The notes below the pieces were generated by a model. It saw nothing but the letters and a program-made list of their open reading frames with translations. It was not told where the DNA came from and did no database searches. From assembly GCA_027310665.1 (NCBI GenBank), contig DAIDAJ010000052.1:1-35285 (forward strand): a stretch of DNA of 35,285 nucleotides. The letters run 5' to 3'. This DNA comes from Sideroxydans sp. (GTDB lineage Bacteria; Pseudomonadota; Gammaproteobacteria; Burkholderiales; Gallionellaceae). Both the position numbers and the translations under genes were made by a program. Positions 16,830-25,921 of the stretch are shown one piece after another (the stretch's first letter is position 1; every line of letters starts with the position of its first letter).

Positions 16830-18572
16830 CTAGCTCTCCAAAACAGCTTCAGCAGTGGGTGTAAGCGGAAGCCACACCTTGAATTTTGTACCATGACCGG
16901 GGCTGGATTCAACGCTGATCTTTCCGCCGTGCTCCTGGATTATCTTGTAGGAAATGGACAAACCCAAGCCCGTGCCCTTGCCGATCTCCTTGGTCGTGAA
17001 AAATGGATCGAAGATCCTGGACATAACTTCGGGCGGAATGCCTGACCCGTCATCCTCAACATCCACTGCCACTCCCTCGCCTTCTGTGCGCGATGTCAGC
17101 GTGATGGTTCCCCGCTCTTCCGGCATCGCCTGCACGGCGTTTGTGATGAGGTTCAGGAAGACCTGATTGATCTGGGAAGGCGCGCAGGTGATTTCAGGAA
17201 TGTCACCGAAATGCTTGTTCACGGTAACCGATTTGAGCAGGTGTTTTGCCAGCAACAGCGTATTGCTCAAACTCTCGTTCAGATTTGCGTGGGCAACCTT
17301 GCTGCGATCGAGCCGGCTGAAATTCTTCAGGTTGCCCACAATCTCGGACACCTGCCCGGTACCGAACAGCCCATCCTTGACCAGCGAACCCAGCTCCTGA
17401 ATGACATGTTGCTGTTTGAGCATACCGAGATGCTCTGCCGCTTTCTGGAATTCACGGGACAACCCTTCCGGGTCGTTTCCGGCCTCCAGAAGTTCCAGCA
17501 ATTTGTCGCAGTGATTCAGAGTGCTGCCGATAGCGGGCAGCTGTTCCGAAACCTGGCCCAAGCTGTTTTTCACATAGGCCAGCGGTGTGTTGATCTCATG
17601 CGCAACCCCGGCCACCATCTGTCCCAGCGAAGACATCTTTTCGGACTGGATCAACTGCAATTCCGATTCCTTGAGGTGTTTCAAGGCGGCCGACAATTCG
17701 CGGGTTCGCTCATCGACCCTGTGCTCCAGGGTCTGGTTGGCCGTTCTCAGTTTGACCCCGGAATACATCAGCAGGATCAGCAGGGCCGATGCGTAATAAA
17801 CCAGATATACGCGATAGCGCTCTTTTTCCTGGAGCATTTGCTCCAGTTCGTTGTTGAAAGACAACGTCAGGTTGATCAGGCGTGGCCCGGTGCTCAGCCT
17901 CTCAAGCTGTGCAAACTGGTCCAGCTCGACCGGCACGTTTTCCAGCAGGGTCTGCACGGATTTCTCTATCCTGCTCCGCTCCTCGTCTGTCATCTGCAGC
18001 GAGCCCAGTTGAGCAACCGTGTCCTGCAAGCTGGCCCGCTGGCCCGGCGTCCCATGCAAAAAATATTGCGGGGCAACCTCGTTCAGCTGACTCAACGCCA
18101 GCGTGCGATCCGGCGACGACTTTCTTCCCTGGATTTGAGAATTGATTTCTGTCGCTGTCTTGACCAGTTCCTGAAGTACAGCCTTATTGCTCCGGTTTTC
18201 GGCGATGAATTTCTGGACCAGGTCAGCCTTGAGTTGTATGGCATTCCTGAGTTCGGGCAATCCGGTCCTGAGCACTTTACTTGAGGTCAGCCCTGCAAAC
18301 CGGGTAATGTCGCGAAGCGCCTTATCGCCGGAATCGGCCCTGACAAACGGCGCTTCGCGAGAAGAAAGATCGATACGCGCGCGCTGGACTTCAGTGTCCC
18401 AGCGGCTGTCGATATCCTTCACCTGGTTCAACAGGCCCATCACTTCGTTCTGCTCGCTCAAGTCGACTGCCTGCGTTTTGTCGTAGAGAAACCAAAGGGC
18501 ACCCAACATGATCAAGACGACGAGTCCCATCAAAATATTCTGTTCCAACTCGGACCTGGTCATTTCAATCAT
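16830..18572 (-). CDS. Membrane sensor histidine kinase
   Basis: A 580-residue protein. One N-terminal membrane helix (about residues 13-31) and a second (about 265-287) enclose a roughly 230-residue, largely alpha-helical extracytoplasmic region, resembling the double all-alpha DAHL sensor type. The kinase core has H-box GVAHEINTPLAYVKN, N-box NQVFLNLITNAVQAM, G1 DDGSGIPPEV, F-box IFDPFFTTK and G2 GTGLGLS. The core is complete, but there is no HAMP or REC domain. The start is not certain: ATG 18572 and ATG 18563 are both possible, with no strong Shine-Dalgarno sequence. The kinase/REC/REC gene follows 3 bp downstream, so the two form a signalling pair. Confidence 0.92.
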   Translation of the reverse strand: MIEMTRSELEQNILMGLVVLIMLGALWFLYDKTQAVDLSEQNEVMGLLNQVKDIDSRWDTEVQRARIDLSSREAPFVRADSGDKALRDITRFAGLTSSKVLRTGLPELRNAIQLKADLVQKFIAENRSNKAVLQELVKTATEINSQIQGRKSSPDRTLALSQLNEVAPQYFLHGTPGQRASLQDTVAQLGSLQMTDEERSRIEKSVQTLLENVPVELDQFAQLERLSTGPRLINLTLSFNNELEQMLQEKERYRVYLVYYASALLILLMYSGVKLRTANQTLEHRVDERTRELSAALKHLKESELQLIQSEKMSSLGQMVAGVAHEINTPLAYVKNSLGQVSEQLPAIGSTLNHCDKLLELLEAGNDPEGLSREFQKAAEHLGMLKQQHVIQELGSLVKDGLFGTGQVSEIVGNLKNFSRLDRSKVAHANLNESLSNTLLLAKHLLKSVTVNKHFGDIPEITCAPSQINQVFLNLITNAVQAMPEERGTITLTSRTEGEGVAVDVEDDGSGIPPEVMSRIFDPFFTTKEIGKGTGLGLSISYKIIQEHGGKISVESSPGHGTKFKVWLPLTPTAEAVLES

Positions 18573-19096
18573 GTTATTTTTTTTGGATATTCTTGATTTG
18601 ATCTTATACAAACCGCAATTCAATTTACGCCTGTGCCCCAGGCACAATAAAACCGCTCCCCCATATTTTCTGGAAGCAGGTGCAAGCCTCGGTTTGTCCC
18701 CTTTATACGGAAAAATACCAGTCAGGAACCCGCACATTCAAGACCATTCCGGCGATCCGGTTCCCCTTTGACGACCATCTTATACCCAATGGCTGGTTAA
18801 TCACATATCCCATGATACCTATATAAGAGCCTAGTACTTAACGAGAATTAAACCTTTTAATTGTCATGGTTTTTTCTTTTCGATCGATGGCAATCTGCCC
18901 TTTGCGATACAACTTCATAACAGATTCGGAATTTCGAAATACTCTGCTGCCCAATGGCAAACACGCAGGCGGGAAATTGAACTCACTATTCCGTAGAAAA
19001 TTGCCGAGCTCATTGCCGATACAAGGTGTCCGATATGACCGGAACAGTTTCGGGTAAAATGACCGTCTCGAATTCAAATCATCCTGAGGACTTACC
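18573..19096. other. Intergenic region between the histidine kinase gene and rpe; no gene seen
   Basis: About 520 bp of more AT-rich sequence between divergent genes. A perfect short hairpin lies at 18632-18646 (TGTGCC/GGCACA, loop CCA). A candidate -10 TAAAAT for rpe lies at 19055-19060 without a clear -35. The open frames here (about 60-86 codons) show no protein-like pattern and no ribosome binding site. It probably carries both promoters. Confidence 0.5.
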
Positions 19097-19783
19097 ATGT
19101 ATCAGATCGCACCCAGTATCCTTTCCGCCAATTTCGCCAGGCTAGGCGAGGAGGTTGACAACGTGCTCGCCTCCGGCGCGGACATCGTGCACTTCGACGT
19201 GATGGACAACCATTACGTGCCCAACCTGACCATCGGTCCGCTGGTATGCGAAGCGTTGCGCAAACATGGCGTGACCGCACCGATCGACGTGCACTTGATG
19301 GTCAAGCCGGTGGATCGCATCATCCCCGACTTCGCCAAGGCCGGTGCGACCTACATCACCTTCCATCCTGAAGCTTCGGAGCACATCGACCGCACCATCG
19401 GCCTGATCAAGGAAAGCGGCTGCAAGGCCGGGCTGGTATTCAACCCCGCCACCCCGCTGGACGTGCTGGAATACACGCTGCCCAAGCTCGACATGGTATT
19501 GCTGATGTCGGTCAACCCCGGCTTCGGCGGCCAGAAGTTCATTCCCTACGTGCTGGACAAGGCTCGCGCGGTGCGCAAGTTGATAGCTGCTGGAAATCAT
19601 AATTGCCGCCTGGAGACCGACGGCGGCGTCGGCCCTGCCAACATCAGGGAAGTGGCGGAGGCGGGCGTGGACACTTTCGTGGCCGGCTCGGCCGTTTTCG
19701 GCAAACGCAACGAACAGGACAAGAACCGCTACGACACCATCATCGGCGAACTGCGCGCCGAGCTGGCGAAAGCAAAGAAATAA
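19097..19783 (+). CDS. rpe: Ribulose-phosphate 3-epimerase
   Basis: A 228-residue TIM-barrel enzyme interconverting ribulose-5-P and xylulose-5-P (pentose phosphate and Calvin cycles). Visible motifs are [69 protein letters not shown] and the phosphate-binding GGVGPANI...VAGSAVFG. The metal-binding His and Asp residues sit in these motifs. A GAGGA Shine-Dalgarno sequence lies 6 bp before ATG 19097. The stop overlaps the gph start by one base (TAATG). Confidence 0.97.
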   Translation: MYQIAPSILSANFARLGEEVDNVLASGADIVHFDVMDNHYVPNLTIGPLVCEALRKHGVTAPIDVHLMVKPVDRIIPDFAKAGATYITFHPEASEHIDRTIGLIKESGCKAGLVFNPATPLDVLEYTLPKLDMVLLMSVNPGFGGQKFIPYVLDKARAVRKLIAAGNHNCRLETDGGVGPANIREVAEAGVDTFVAGSAVFGKRNEQDKNRYDTIIGELRAELAKAKK

Positions 19784-20469
19784 TGGGTTTCAATAATTTC
19801 CCCCTGCCCATCTCGGCCATCGTCATCGATCTCGACGGAACGCTTTTACATACCGCACCGGAACTGGCAGAAGCAGCCAATCGAATGCTGCGCGACATGG
19901 GACGTCCGCCCGTGTCGCAGGACCTGCTGATGAGCTATATCGGCAACGGCATCTCGTGGCTGGTGAAGCGTGCGCTGACCGGCGACATGCATGCCGAGCC
20001 GGATGCCGCGCTGTTCGATAAGGCCATGCCGGTCTTCGAGAAGCATTACACCGATCTGCTGCTGCAAAGCAAACCCTTCGCCGGCGTGGTGCAAGGACTG
20101 GATGCGATGAAGGCGGCCGGCTTCAGGCTGGGCTGCGTCACCAACAAGCTGGCGCGCTACACCGAACCGCTGCTGAAAGGGATCGGCCTGTCGCATTACT
20201 TCGACATCGTGCTGTCCGGCGATACGCTGCCGGAGAAGAAGCCTCACCCGATGCCGTTGCTGCACAGCGCCAAGTTCTTCGGCGTGCCCGTCGAGCACTT
20301 GCTGCTGATCGGCGATTCATTGAACGATGCCTTGGCTGCACGCGCTGCAGGCTGCCCGGTCTTCTGCGTGCCGTATGGTTATAATCACGGCGAGCCGGTA
20401 GATGGATTGGACCTGGATGCAGTGATCGCCGATCTGCCCGGCACATTGAAACTGATCGAACGCGCTTGA
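19783..20469 (+). CDS. gph: Phosphoglycolate phosphatase (HAD family)
   Basis: A 228-residue HAD phosphatase that removes phosphate from 2-phosphoglycolate, a product of Rubisco oxygenation and DNA-end repair. Motif I is IDLDGTLLHT (nucleophile Asp and second Asp), motif II is in LGCVTNK, motif III lysine is in EKKPHP, and motif IV is LIGDSLNDALAA. The alpha-helical cap domain lies between motifs I and II. The start ATG 19783 shares a base with the rpe stop, so the two are translationally coupled in the conserved rpe-gph-trpE arrangement. It ends 3 bp before the Trp leader peptide. Confidence 0.94.
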   Translation: MGFNNFPLPISAIVIDLDGTLLHTAPELAEAANRMLRDMGRPPVSQDLLMSYIGNGISWLVKRALTGDMHAEPDAALFDKAMPVFEKHYTDLLLQSKPFAGVVQGLDAMKAAGFRLGCVTNKLARYTEPLLKGIGLSHYFDIVLSGDTLPEKKPHPMPLLHSAKFFGVPVEHLLLIGDSLNDALAARAAGCPVFCVPYGYNHGEPVDGLDLDAVIADLPGTLKLIERA

Positions 20470-20472
20470 CCG

Positions 20473-20520
20473 ATGACACATAACGACCTCTCCGCGAAGA
20501 CGACTGTTTGGCGATGGTGA
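20473..20520 (+). CDS. trpL: trp leader peptide (attenuation peptide) upstream of trpE
   Basis: A 15-codon open frame, MTHNDLSAKTTVWRW then TGA, sits 60 bp before trpE and 3 bp after the gph stop. Two Trp codons separated by one Arg codon, placed at the very end of a mini-gene before trpE, are the hallmark of a tryptophan-sensing leader in ribosome-mediated attenuation. No strong Shine-Dalgarno sequence is seen, so it may be translated by coupling to gph. The peptide itself was recognised by pattern; its translation is an inference. Confidence 0.72.
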   Translation: MTHNDLSAKTTVWRW

Positions 20521-20553
20521 CTCCGCATCATCGGATGCTGCGCCCACCCATCG
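20512..20553 (+). promoter_or_regulatory. Candidate trp leader RNA fold
   Basis: The Trp-codon segment CGATGGTG (20512-20519) can pair with CA(C)CCATCG at 20545-20553, leaving one bulged C. It encloses a perfect small hairpin GCATC-ATCG-GATGC at 20524-20537. A ribosome stalled on the Trp codons would block the outer stem. No U-run follows, so a classical intrinsic terminator is not evident and control could instead act on trpE translation. Hand-folded only. Confidence 0.4.
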
Positions 20554-20580
20554 TCATCGAAATCCTTTAGAGAGGTTCCC

Positions 20581-22068
20581 ATGTTGTCCCCTGTTACCGA
20601 ACAAGAATTCCACGCACTCGCCAGGCAAGGCTACAACCGCATTCCGCTGGTTGCGGAAACCTTCGCCGACCTCGATACCCCGCTGTCGCTGTATCTCAAG
20701 CTTGCCAACCGTCCTTTTTCTTATCTGCTGGAGTCGGTGCAGGGCGGCGAGCGCTTCGGACGCTACTCCTTCATCGGCCTGCCTGCCGACACGCGTATCA
20801 CCGTGCGCGGCAAACGGGTCACGCTGACCACCCCCGCCGGCGAGACCACTCAGGAAGTCGCCGATCCGCTCGCCTATATCGAGGAATACCGGGCGCGCTT
20901 CAAGGTCGCGCCGCTGTCCGGCCTGCCGCGCTTCACCGGCGGCCTGGCCGGCTACTTCGGCTACGACACGGTACGCTATATCGAGCACAAGCTGGCCGGC
21001 ACGCAAAAGCCGGACGTGCTCGGCACACCCGACATCCTGCTGATGCTCACCGAGCAGCTCGCGGTGATCGACAACCTTTCCGGCAAGCTGATCTTTATCG
21101 TGTACGCCGACCCGGCGCATGCTGATGCCTACCGAAATGCGCTGCAACGCCTGGACGAATTGCAGCGCGCCCTGCGCCAGCCGGTGCAGATCCCCGACGC
21201 GCCGCAGATGCGCCGCTACGAGGCGAAGTCCGAGTTCGGCGAGGCGGCATTCAAGGCCGCAGTGGAAAGATCCAAGCGCTACATCTTCGACGGCGACATC
21301 ATGCAGGTGGTGCTGTCGCAACGCATGTCGCAGCACTTTCCGGCTTCGCCGTTGTCTTTGTATCGGGCGCTGCGCAGCATCAACCCGTCGCCTTACATGT
21401 TCTACTACGACATGGGCGACCACCATGTGGTCGGTTCCTCGCCGGAGATCCTGGCACGCCTCGAAGGCGACACCGTCACCGTGCGTCCCATCGCCGGCAC
21501 GCGACCGCGCGGCAAGACGCCGCAGAAGGATGCCGAACTGGCGGAAGAGCTGCTGGCCGACCCGAAGGAACTGGCCGAACATCTGATGCTGATTGACCTC
21601 GGCCGCAACGACATCGGTCGCGTGGCGCAGAACGGCACGGTCAAGCTCACCGACAAGATGGTGATCGAGCGTTATTCGCACGTGATGCACATCGTCTCCA
21701 ACGTCGAGGCAAAACTCAAGCAGGGCCTGGGCGCGATGGACGTGCTCAAGGCCACCTTCCCCGCCGGCACCGTATCCGGCGCCGCCAAGGTGCGCGCGAT
21801 GGAGATCATCGACGAGTTGGAGCCCAGCAAGCGCGGCATCTATGCGGGGGCGGTCGGCTATCTCGCATTCAACGGCGACATGGATGTCGCCATCGCACTG
21901 CGCACCGCCGTGGTGAAGGACGACACGCTCTACGTGCAGGCAGGGGCAGGCATCGTCGCCGACTCCGTGCCCGACAGCGAGTGGCTGGAGACGCAGAACA
22001 AGGCACGCGCGGTGCTGCGCGCGGCCGAGATGGTGCTGGACGGGCTCGATGCCCGGACGCACCGCTAG
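20581..22068 (+). CDS. trpE: Anthranilate synthase component I
   Basis: A 495-residue chorismate-utilising enzyme that, with TrpG, makes anthranilate in the first step of tryptophan synthesis. The N-terminal regulatory LLESVQGG motif (Trp feedback site) is intact. Catalytic-domain motifs are [19 protein letters not shown]-like [71 protein letters not shown] and [15 protein letters not shown]. The length is normal. The Shine-Dalgarno sequence GAGAGG (20570-20575) precedes ATG 20581, and a Trp leader peptide lies just upstream. trpG follows after 12 bp. Confidence 0.97.
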   Translation: MLSPVTEQEFHALARQGYNRIPLVAETFADLDTPLSLYLKLANRPFSYLLESVQGGERFGRYSFIGLPADTRITVRGKRVTLTTPAGETTQEVADPLAYIEEYRARFKVAPLSGLPRFTGGLAGYFGYDTVRYIEHKLAGTQKPDVLGTPDILLMLTEQLAVIDNLSGKLIFIVYADPAHADAYRNALQRLDELQRALRQPVQIPDAPQMRRYEAKSEFGEAAFKAAVERSKRYIFDGDIMQVVLSQRMSQHFPASPLSLYRALRSINPSPYMFYYDMGDHHVVGSSPEILARLEGDTVTVRPIAGTRPRGKTPQKDAELAEELLADPKELAEHLMLIDLGRNDIGRVAQNGTVKLTDKMVIERYSHVMHIVSNVEAKLKQGLGAMDVLKATFPAGTVSGAAKVRAMEIIDELEPSKRGIYAGAVGYLAFNGDMDVAIALRTAVVKDDTLYVQAGAGIVADSVPDSEWLETQNKARAVLRAAEMVLDGLDARTHR

Positions 22069-22080
22069 GGAGAAGCAGAC

Positions 22081-22650
22081 ATGTTACTGATGATCGACAA
22101 CTACGACTCCTTCACCTATAACCTGGTGCAGTATTTCGCCGAGCTCGGCGCGGACGTGCTGGTCTACCGCAACGACGAGATCACGGTGGAGCAGATCGAG
22201 AAATTGAACCCGCAACACCTGGTCGTGTCGCCGGGCCCGTGCACGCCGAACGAAGCGGGCATCTCGGTCGCCGCAATCAAACATTTTGCAGGCAAGATCC
22301 CGCTGCTCGGCGTGTGCCTCGGCCACCAGAGCATAGGCCAGGCCTTCGGCGGCAGGATCATCCACGCGAAGACGCTGATGCATGGCAAGACCTCGCTGAT
22401 CCGCCATAACGGCAACAGCGTGTTCACCGGATTGCCCAACCCGTTCACCGCGACACGCTACCATTCGCTGGTGATCGAGCGTGAGACCCTTCCGGACTGC
22501 CTGGAGATCACCGCCTGGACCGACGACGGCGAGATCATGGGCGTGCGCCACAAGACGCTGGCGGTGCACGGCGTGCAGTTCCATCCCGAGTCCATCCTGA
22601 CCGAGCACGGGCATGACATGCTGAGGAATTTTCTGGAAGGGAAGCGATAG
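22081..22650 (+). CDS. trpG: Anthranilate synthase component II (glutamine amidotransferase)
   Basis: A 189-residue class I glutamine amidotransferase supplying ammonia to TrpE. It shows [26 protein letters not shown], the nucleophile motif [15 protein letters not shown] and the catalytic His-Glu in [13 protein letters not shown]. TrpG and PabA are very similar and in many bacteria one protein serves both tryptophan and folate synthesis; position between trpE and trpD favours TrpG. The trpD ATG starts 3 bases after the trpG stop. Confidence 0.95.
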   Translation: MLLMIDNYDSFTYNLVQYFAELGADVLVYRNDEITVEQIEKLNPQHLVVSPGPCTPNEAGISVAAIKHFAGKIPLLGVCLGHQSIGQAFGGRIIHAKTLMHGKTSLIRHNGNSVFTGLPNPFTATRYHSLVIERETLPDCLEITAWTDDGEIMGVRHKTLAVHGVQFHPESILTEHGHDMLRNFLEGKR

Positions 22651-22652
22651 CC

Positions 22653-23672
22653 ATGATCACTCCACAACAAGCGCTGGTACGCCTGATCGAGCAGCGCGAG
22701 ATCTTTTACGACGAGATGCTGTCGCTGATGCGGCAGATCATGGGCGGCGAAGTCTCGCCGGTGCAGATCGCCGGCATCCTGATCGGCTTGCGCGTCAAGA
22801 AGGAGACCATAGGCGAGATCTCCGCCGCCGCGTTCGTGATGCGCGAGTTTGCCACCCAGGTTCCGGTCACGCAGCGCGAGCACCTGGTGGACACCTGCGG
22901 CACCGGCGGCGATGCCGCACACACGTTCAACATCTCGACGGCCAGCGCATTCGTCGCGGCAGCGGCAGGCGCACGGGTCGCCAAGCACGGCGGACGTTCG
23001 GTGTCTTCCACCTGCGGCTCAGCGGACGTGCTGGAGGCGCTGGGCGTCAACCTCAACCTGACGCCGGAACAGGTGGGACGCAGCATCGACCAGATCGGCA
23101 TCGGCTTCATGTTCGCACCCAATTTCCACGGCGCGATGAAACATGCAGCGCCGGTGCGCAGGGAACTGGGCGTGCGCACGCTGTTCAACGTCCTCGGCCC
23201 GCTGACCAACCCCGCCGGCGCGGACAACCAGGTGCTGGGCGTGTTCCATCCCGACCTCGTCGGCATCCAGGCGCGCGTGCTGCAGCGCCTGGGCAGCCGT
23301 CATGTGCTGGTGGTGAACGGCGCGGATGGCCTGGACGAGATCACGATCAGCGGGCCGACGTCCGTCGCGGAACTGAAGGACGGCCAGGTAAACGAATATA
23401 CCGTCACGCCGGAATCGTTCGGCCTGAGGTCGGCGCCGCTGGACGATATTCGCGTCAGCGATATCGACCAGGCCAAGGCCATGTTGCTGGGCGTGCTGGA
23501 CAACCGGCCGGGCGCGGCGCGCGACATCGTCCTGCTCAACGCCGGGGCCGCGATCTACGCAGCCGGCCTGAGCGTCACGCTGGCAGAGGGCGTGAAGCAG
23601 GCGGCCGGGGCGATCGCCTCCGGTGCAGCCAAGACCAAGCTGGCGCAGCTGATCCAGGTCAGCCACAGCTAA
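22653..23672 (+). CDS. trpD: Anthranilate phosphoribosyltransferase
   Basis: A 339-residue enzyme that attaches phosphoribose from PRPP to anthranilate. The diagnostic motifs are [18 protein letters not shown] (PRPP-binding), [47 protein letters not shown] (seen as [16 protein letters not shown]) and [15 protein letters not shown]. The length is standard. It is the last trp gene here: trpC, which often follows in betaproteobacteria, is absent and relA comes next after 16 bp. Confidence 0.96.
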   Translation: MITPQQALVRLIEQREIFYDEMLSLMRQIMGGEVSPVQIAGILIGLRVKKETIGEISAAAFVMREFATQVPVTQREHLVDTCGTGGDAAHTFNISTASAFVAAAAGARVAKHGGRSVSSTCGSADVLEALGVNLNLTPEQVGRSIDQIGIGFMFAPNFHGAMKHAAPVRRELGVRTLFNVLGPLTNPAGADNQVLGVFHPDLVGIQARVLQRLGSRHVLVVNGADGLDEITISGPTSVAELKDGQVNEYTVTPESFGLRSAPLDDIRVSDIDQAKAMLLGVLDNRPGAARDIVLLNAGAAIYAAGLSVTLAEGVKQAAGAIASGAAKTKLAQLIQVSHS

Positions 23673-23688
23673 TCGTTCCACCGCATAC

Positions 23689-25644
23689 GTGGTTTCCATC
23701 CAGCATCAGTTTCCTCCGCTCGCCGGACAGGACAGCGCCGACATCCAGGACTGGCTGAGCGCGTTGTCCGAGGTCTTTGCGCCCGCCGAGATGGAGGTGA
23801 TCCGCCGCGCGTGCGAGTTCGCAGCGCCGCTGTATCACGACAAGCATGAGATCACCGGCACGCCGCTGTTGCAGCATGCGCTCGGCTCGGCCTCCATCCT
23901 GATCGGTCTGCACATGGATCACGAGACCATCGCGGCAGCCGCGCTGCACGCCGTACCCGAGTATCTCGACGACTGGACCAAAGTCCTGGGCGAGCGTTTC
24001 GGGCGCAATATCACCGTGCTGGTCGAAGGTATCTCCCGGATGGAACATATCCGCCAGTTCAGCGAGATACGCAACCCGAACGCGAAGGACAAGGACGATA
24101 CCGCCGAGCAGATCGAAAGCCTGCGCAAGATGCTATTGGCGATGGTGGAAGACATCCGCGTGGTGCTCATCAAGCTGGCGGAGCGCACCCAGACGCTGCG
24201 CAACCTTTCCGGCGCGACGCCCGAACAGCAGAAGCAGATCGCGCAGGAGACCCAAAGCATCTTCGCGCCGCTGGCGAACCGGCTTGGCGTATGGCAGATC
24301 AAATGGGAACTGGAAGACCTGTCGACGCGCTACCTGGAGCCCGCGCTCTACAAGCAGGTCGCCAAACTGCTCGACGAGCGGCGCGTGGACCGGGAACGCT
24401 ACATCGCCGATGTCATCGGGCGGTTGCAGCAGGCACTGGCGCGGGCCGACATCAAGGCCGAAGTGAGCGGACGCCCGAAGCACATCTACAGCATCATCAA
24501 CAAGATGAAGCGCAAGCATCTCGATTTCGACCAGCTGTACGATGTGCGCGCAGTGCGGGTATTGGTGGACGACCTTGAGCAATGCTACGCGGCGCTCTCC
24601 ATCGTGCACGAACTGTGGCAGCCGATCCAGAGCGAATTCGACGATTACATCGCCCGTCCCAAACCCAACGGCTATCGCTCGCTGCACACGGCCGTGCTCG
24701 GCCCCCGCAACCTCCCGGTCGAGGTGCAGATACGCACCCGGCAGATGCATCACGATTCCGAACTCGGCGTGGCCGCGCACTGGCGCTACAAGGAAAACAG
24801 GAAATCCGAGAGCGGAGTGGACGAGAAGATATCCTGGCTGCGCCAGATCCTGGCATGGAAGGAAGAGTTGGCCGACAGCGGAGAGCTGCAGGCCCAATTC
24901 AAGAACGAGCTGCTGCAAGACCGCGTGTATGTGCTGACGCCGCAAGGCAAGGTGATCGACCTGCCGAAAGGTGCGACGCCGGTGGATTTCGCCTATGTGG
25001 TGCACACCGATCTCGGCCACCGCACGCGCGGCGCCAAGATCGACGGCAGCATCGTGCCGCTCAACACCAAATTGCAGACAGGCCAGCGCGTGGAGATCCT
25101 CGCCGCCAAGCAGGGCGGGCCCAGCCGCGACTGGCTCAGTCCGAGGCTCGGCTTCCTGCAGAGTGCGCGGTCGCGCGCCAAGGTGCGCCACTGGTTCTCC
25201 GAACAGAACATCGACGACAGCGTCGCACAGGGGCGCACCCTGCTCGACCGTGAGCTGCACCGCGTCGGCGTGACCGACATCAACCAGGAGAAGCTCGCGC
25301 AGAAACTGCGTTTCAACAAGCTGGACGAGCTGCTCGCCGCCTTGGGCCGCGGCGACATCACGCCGCGCCGCGTCAGCCTTGCCATCGCTCAGGACACGCC
25401 ACCGGTGCCGCGCAGCACTGCCAGCCAGGCACTGCCGACGGCGAGTGGGAACGTGCTGATCGAAGGCGTGGGCAACCTGATGATCCGCACCGCCCGATGC
25501 TGCCATCCGGTCAAGCCGGACGCCATCATCGGTTACGTCACACGCGACCGCGGCATCACCATCCACCGCCGCGATTGCCCGTTCATGCAGCGGGTGCCGG
25601 AAGAACGCGAGGACAGGTTGCTGGAAGCACGCTGGGCAACGTGA
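23689..25644 (+). CDS. relA: RelA-type (p)ppGpp synthetase lacking the C-terminal ACT/RRM domain
   Basis: A 651-residue Rel/Spo protein, shorter than the 744-residue E. coli RelA. The N-terminal HD-type domain is degenerate: the catalytic HD is replaced by ALHAVPEYLDD, so hydrolase activity is probably absent. The synthetase domain has GRPKHIYSIINKMK and EFDDYIARPKPNGYRSLHT, whose acidic ExDD signature marks RelA rather than SpoT. A TGS domain (RVYVLTPQGKVIDLPKGATP) and the conserved-Cys region (ARCCHPVKPDAIIGY, HRRDCPF) follow. The protein then stops at EARWAT, just where the ACT/RRM domain normally starts. No ACT sequence is found in any frame downstream. GTG 23689 is used as start; no clear Shine-Dalgarno sequence is seen. 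Confidence 0.88.
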   Translation: MVSIQHQFPPLAGQDSADIQDWLSALSEVFAPAEMEVIRRACEFAAPLYHDKHEITGTPLLQHALGSASILIGLHMDHETIAAAALHAVPEYLDDWTKVLGERFGRNITVLVEGISRMEHIRQFSEIRNPNAKDKDDTAEQIESLRKMLLAMVEDIRVVLIKLAERTQTLRNLSGATPEQQKQIAQETQSIFAPLANRLGVWQIKWELEDLSTRYLEPALYKQVAKLLDERRVDRERYIADVIGRLQQALARADIKAEVSGRPKHIYSIINKMKRKHLDFDQLYDVRAVRVLVDDLEQCYAALSIVHELWQPIQSEFDDYIARPKPNGYRSLHTAVLGPRNLPVEVQIRTRQMHHDSELGVAAHWRYKENRKSESGVDEKISWLRQILAWKEELADSGELQAQFKNELLQDRVYVLTPQGKVIDLPKGATPVDFAYVVHTDLGHRTRGAKIDGSIVPLNTKLQTGQRVEILAAKQGGPSRDWLSPRLGFLQSARSRAKVRHWFSEQNIDDSVAQGRTLLDRELHRVGVTDINQEKLAQKLRFNKLDELLAALGRGDITPRRVSLAIAQDTPPVPRSTASQALPTASGNVLIEGVGNLMIRTARCCHPVKPDAIIGYVTRDRGITIHRRDCPFMQRVPEEREDRLLEARWAT

Positions 25645-25921
25645 AAGGCTGAGGAGGCGCTGACTTATTTGGTGATGAGCGGCTCAAATCGCCCCATAGT
25701 CGGCCACCAAGAAAATTTCATTAGGGGCACACTTCTCGGCCGCAGCAGTCATTTATAACTAAAGGGTGTTACTTCCGCTTTTGACACAAAACCGTCGTTC
25801 AAATATGTTCTGCCTAACGCCTGATCTTCGATGCGAATGGTCGTAGGCGATCAGCTTCCGTAGGCAACAAGCGTCTGCTTCTTGGGTGTATCGAACAAGT
25901 TGTGTCCAGTTAATTTACAAC
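25645..25921. other. Gene-free, degenerate sequence at the island boundary after relA
   Basis: No coding frame is supported here. At 25768-25807 lies a roughly 40-bp sequence whose reverse complement matches 28953-28993 (shared GAACGAC and GCGGAAGTAAC blocks with a diverged centre). The stretch looks like decayed mobile or intergenic repeat DNA and begins exactly where the relA ACT domain is missing. Confidence 0.5.

Noticed and set aside
18601-18720. Cyclic-di-GMP riboswitch upstream of the histidine kinase
   Set aside because: Only loose similarity to conserved GEMM segments; the required stems and tetraloop could not be found.
18838-19098. 86-codon - frame upstream of rpe
   Set aside because: No ribosome binding site, no motif, and it overlaps the probable rpe promoter.
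20554-22062. 502-codon open frame antisense to trpE
   Set aside because: Mirror of trpE codon bias; no ribosome binding site or recognisable domain.
23689-25644. Bifunctional SpoT/Rel assignment
   Set aside because: The HD catalytic motif is lost and the synthetase loop has the acidic EFDD signature of RelA.
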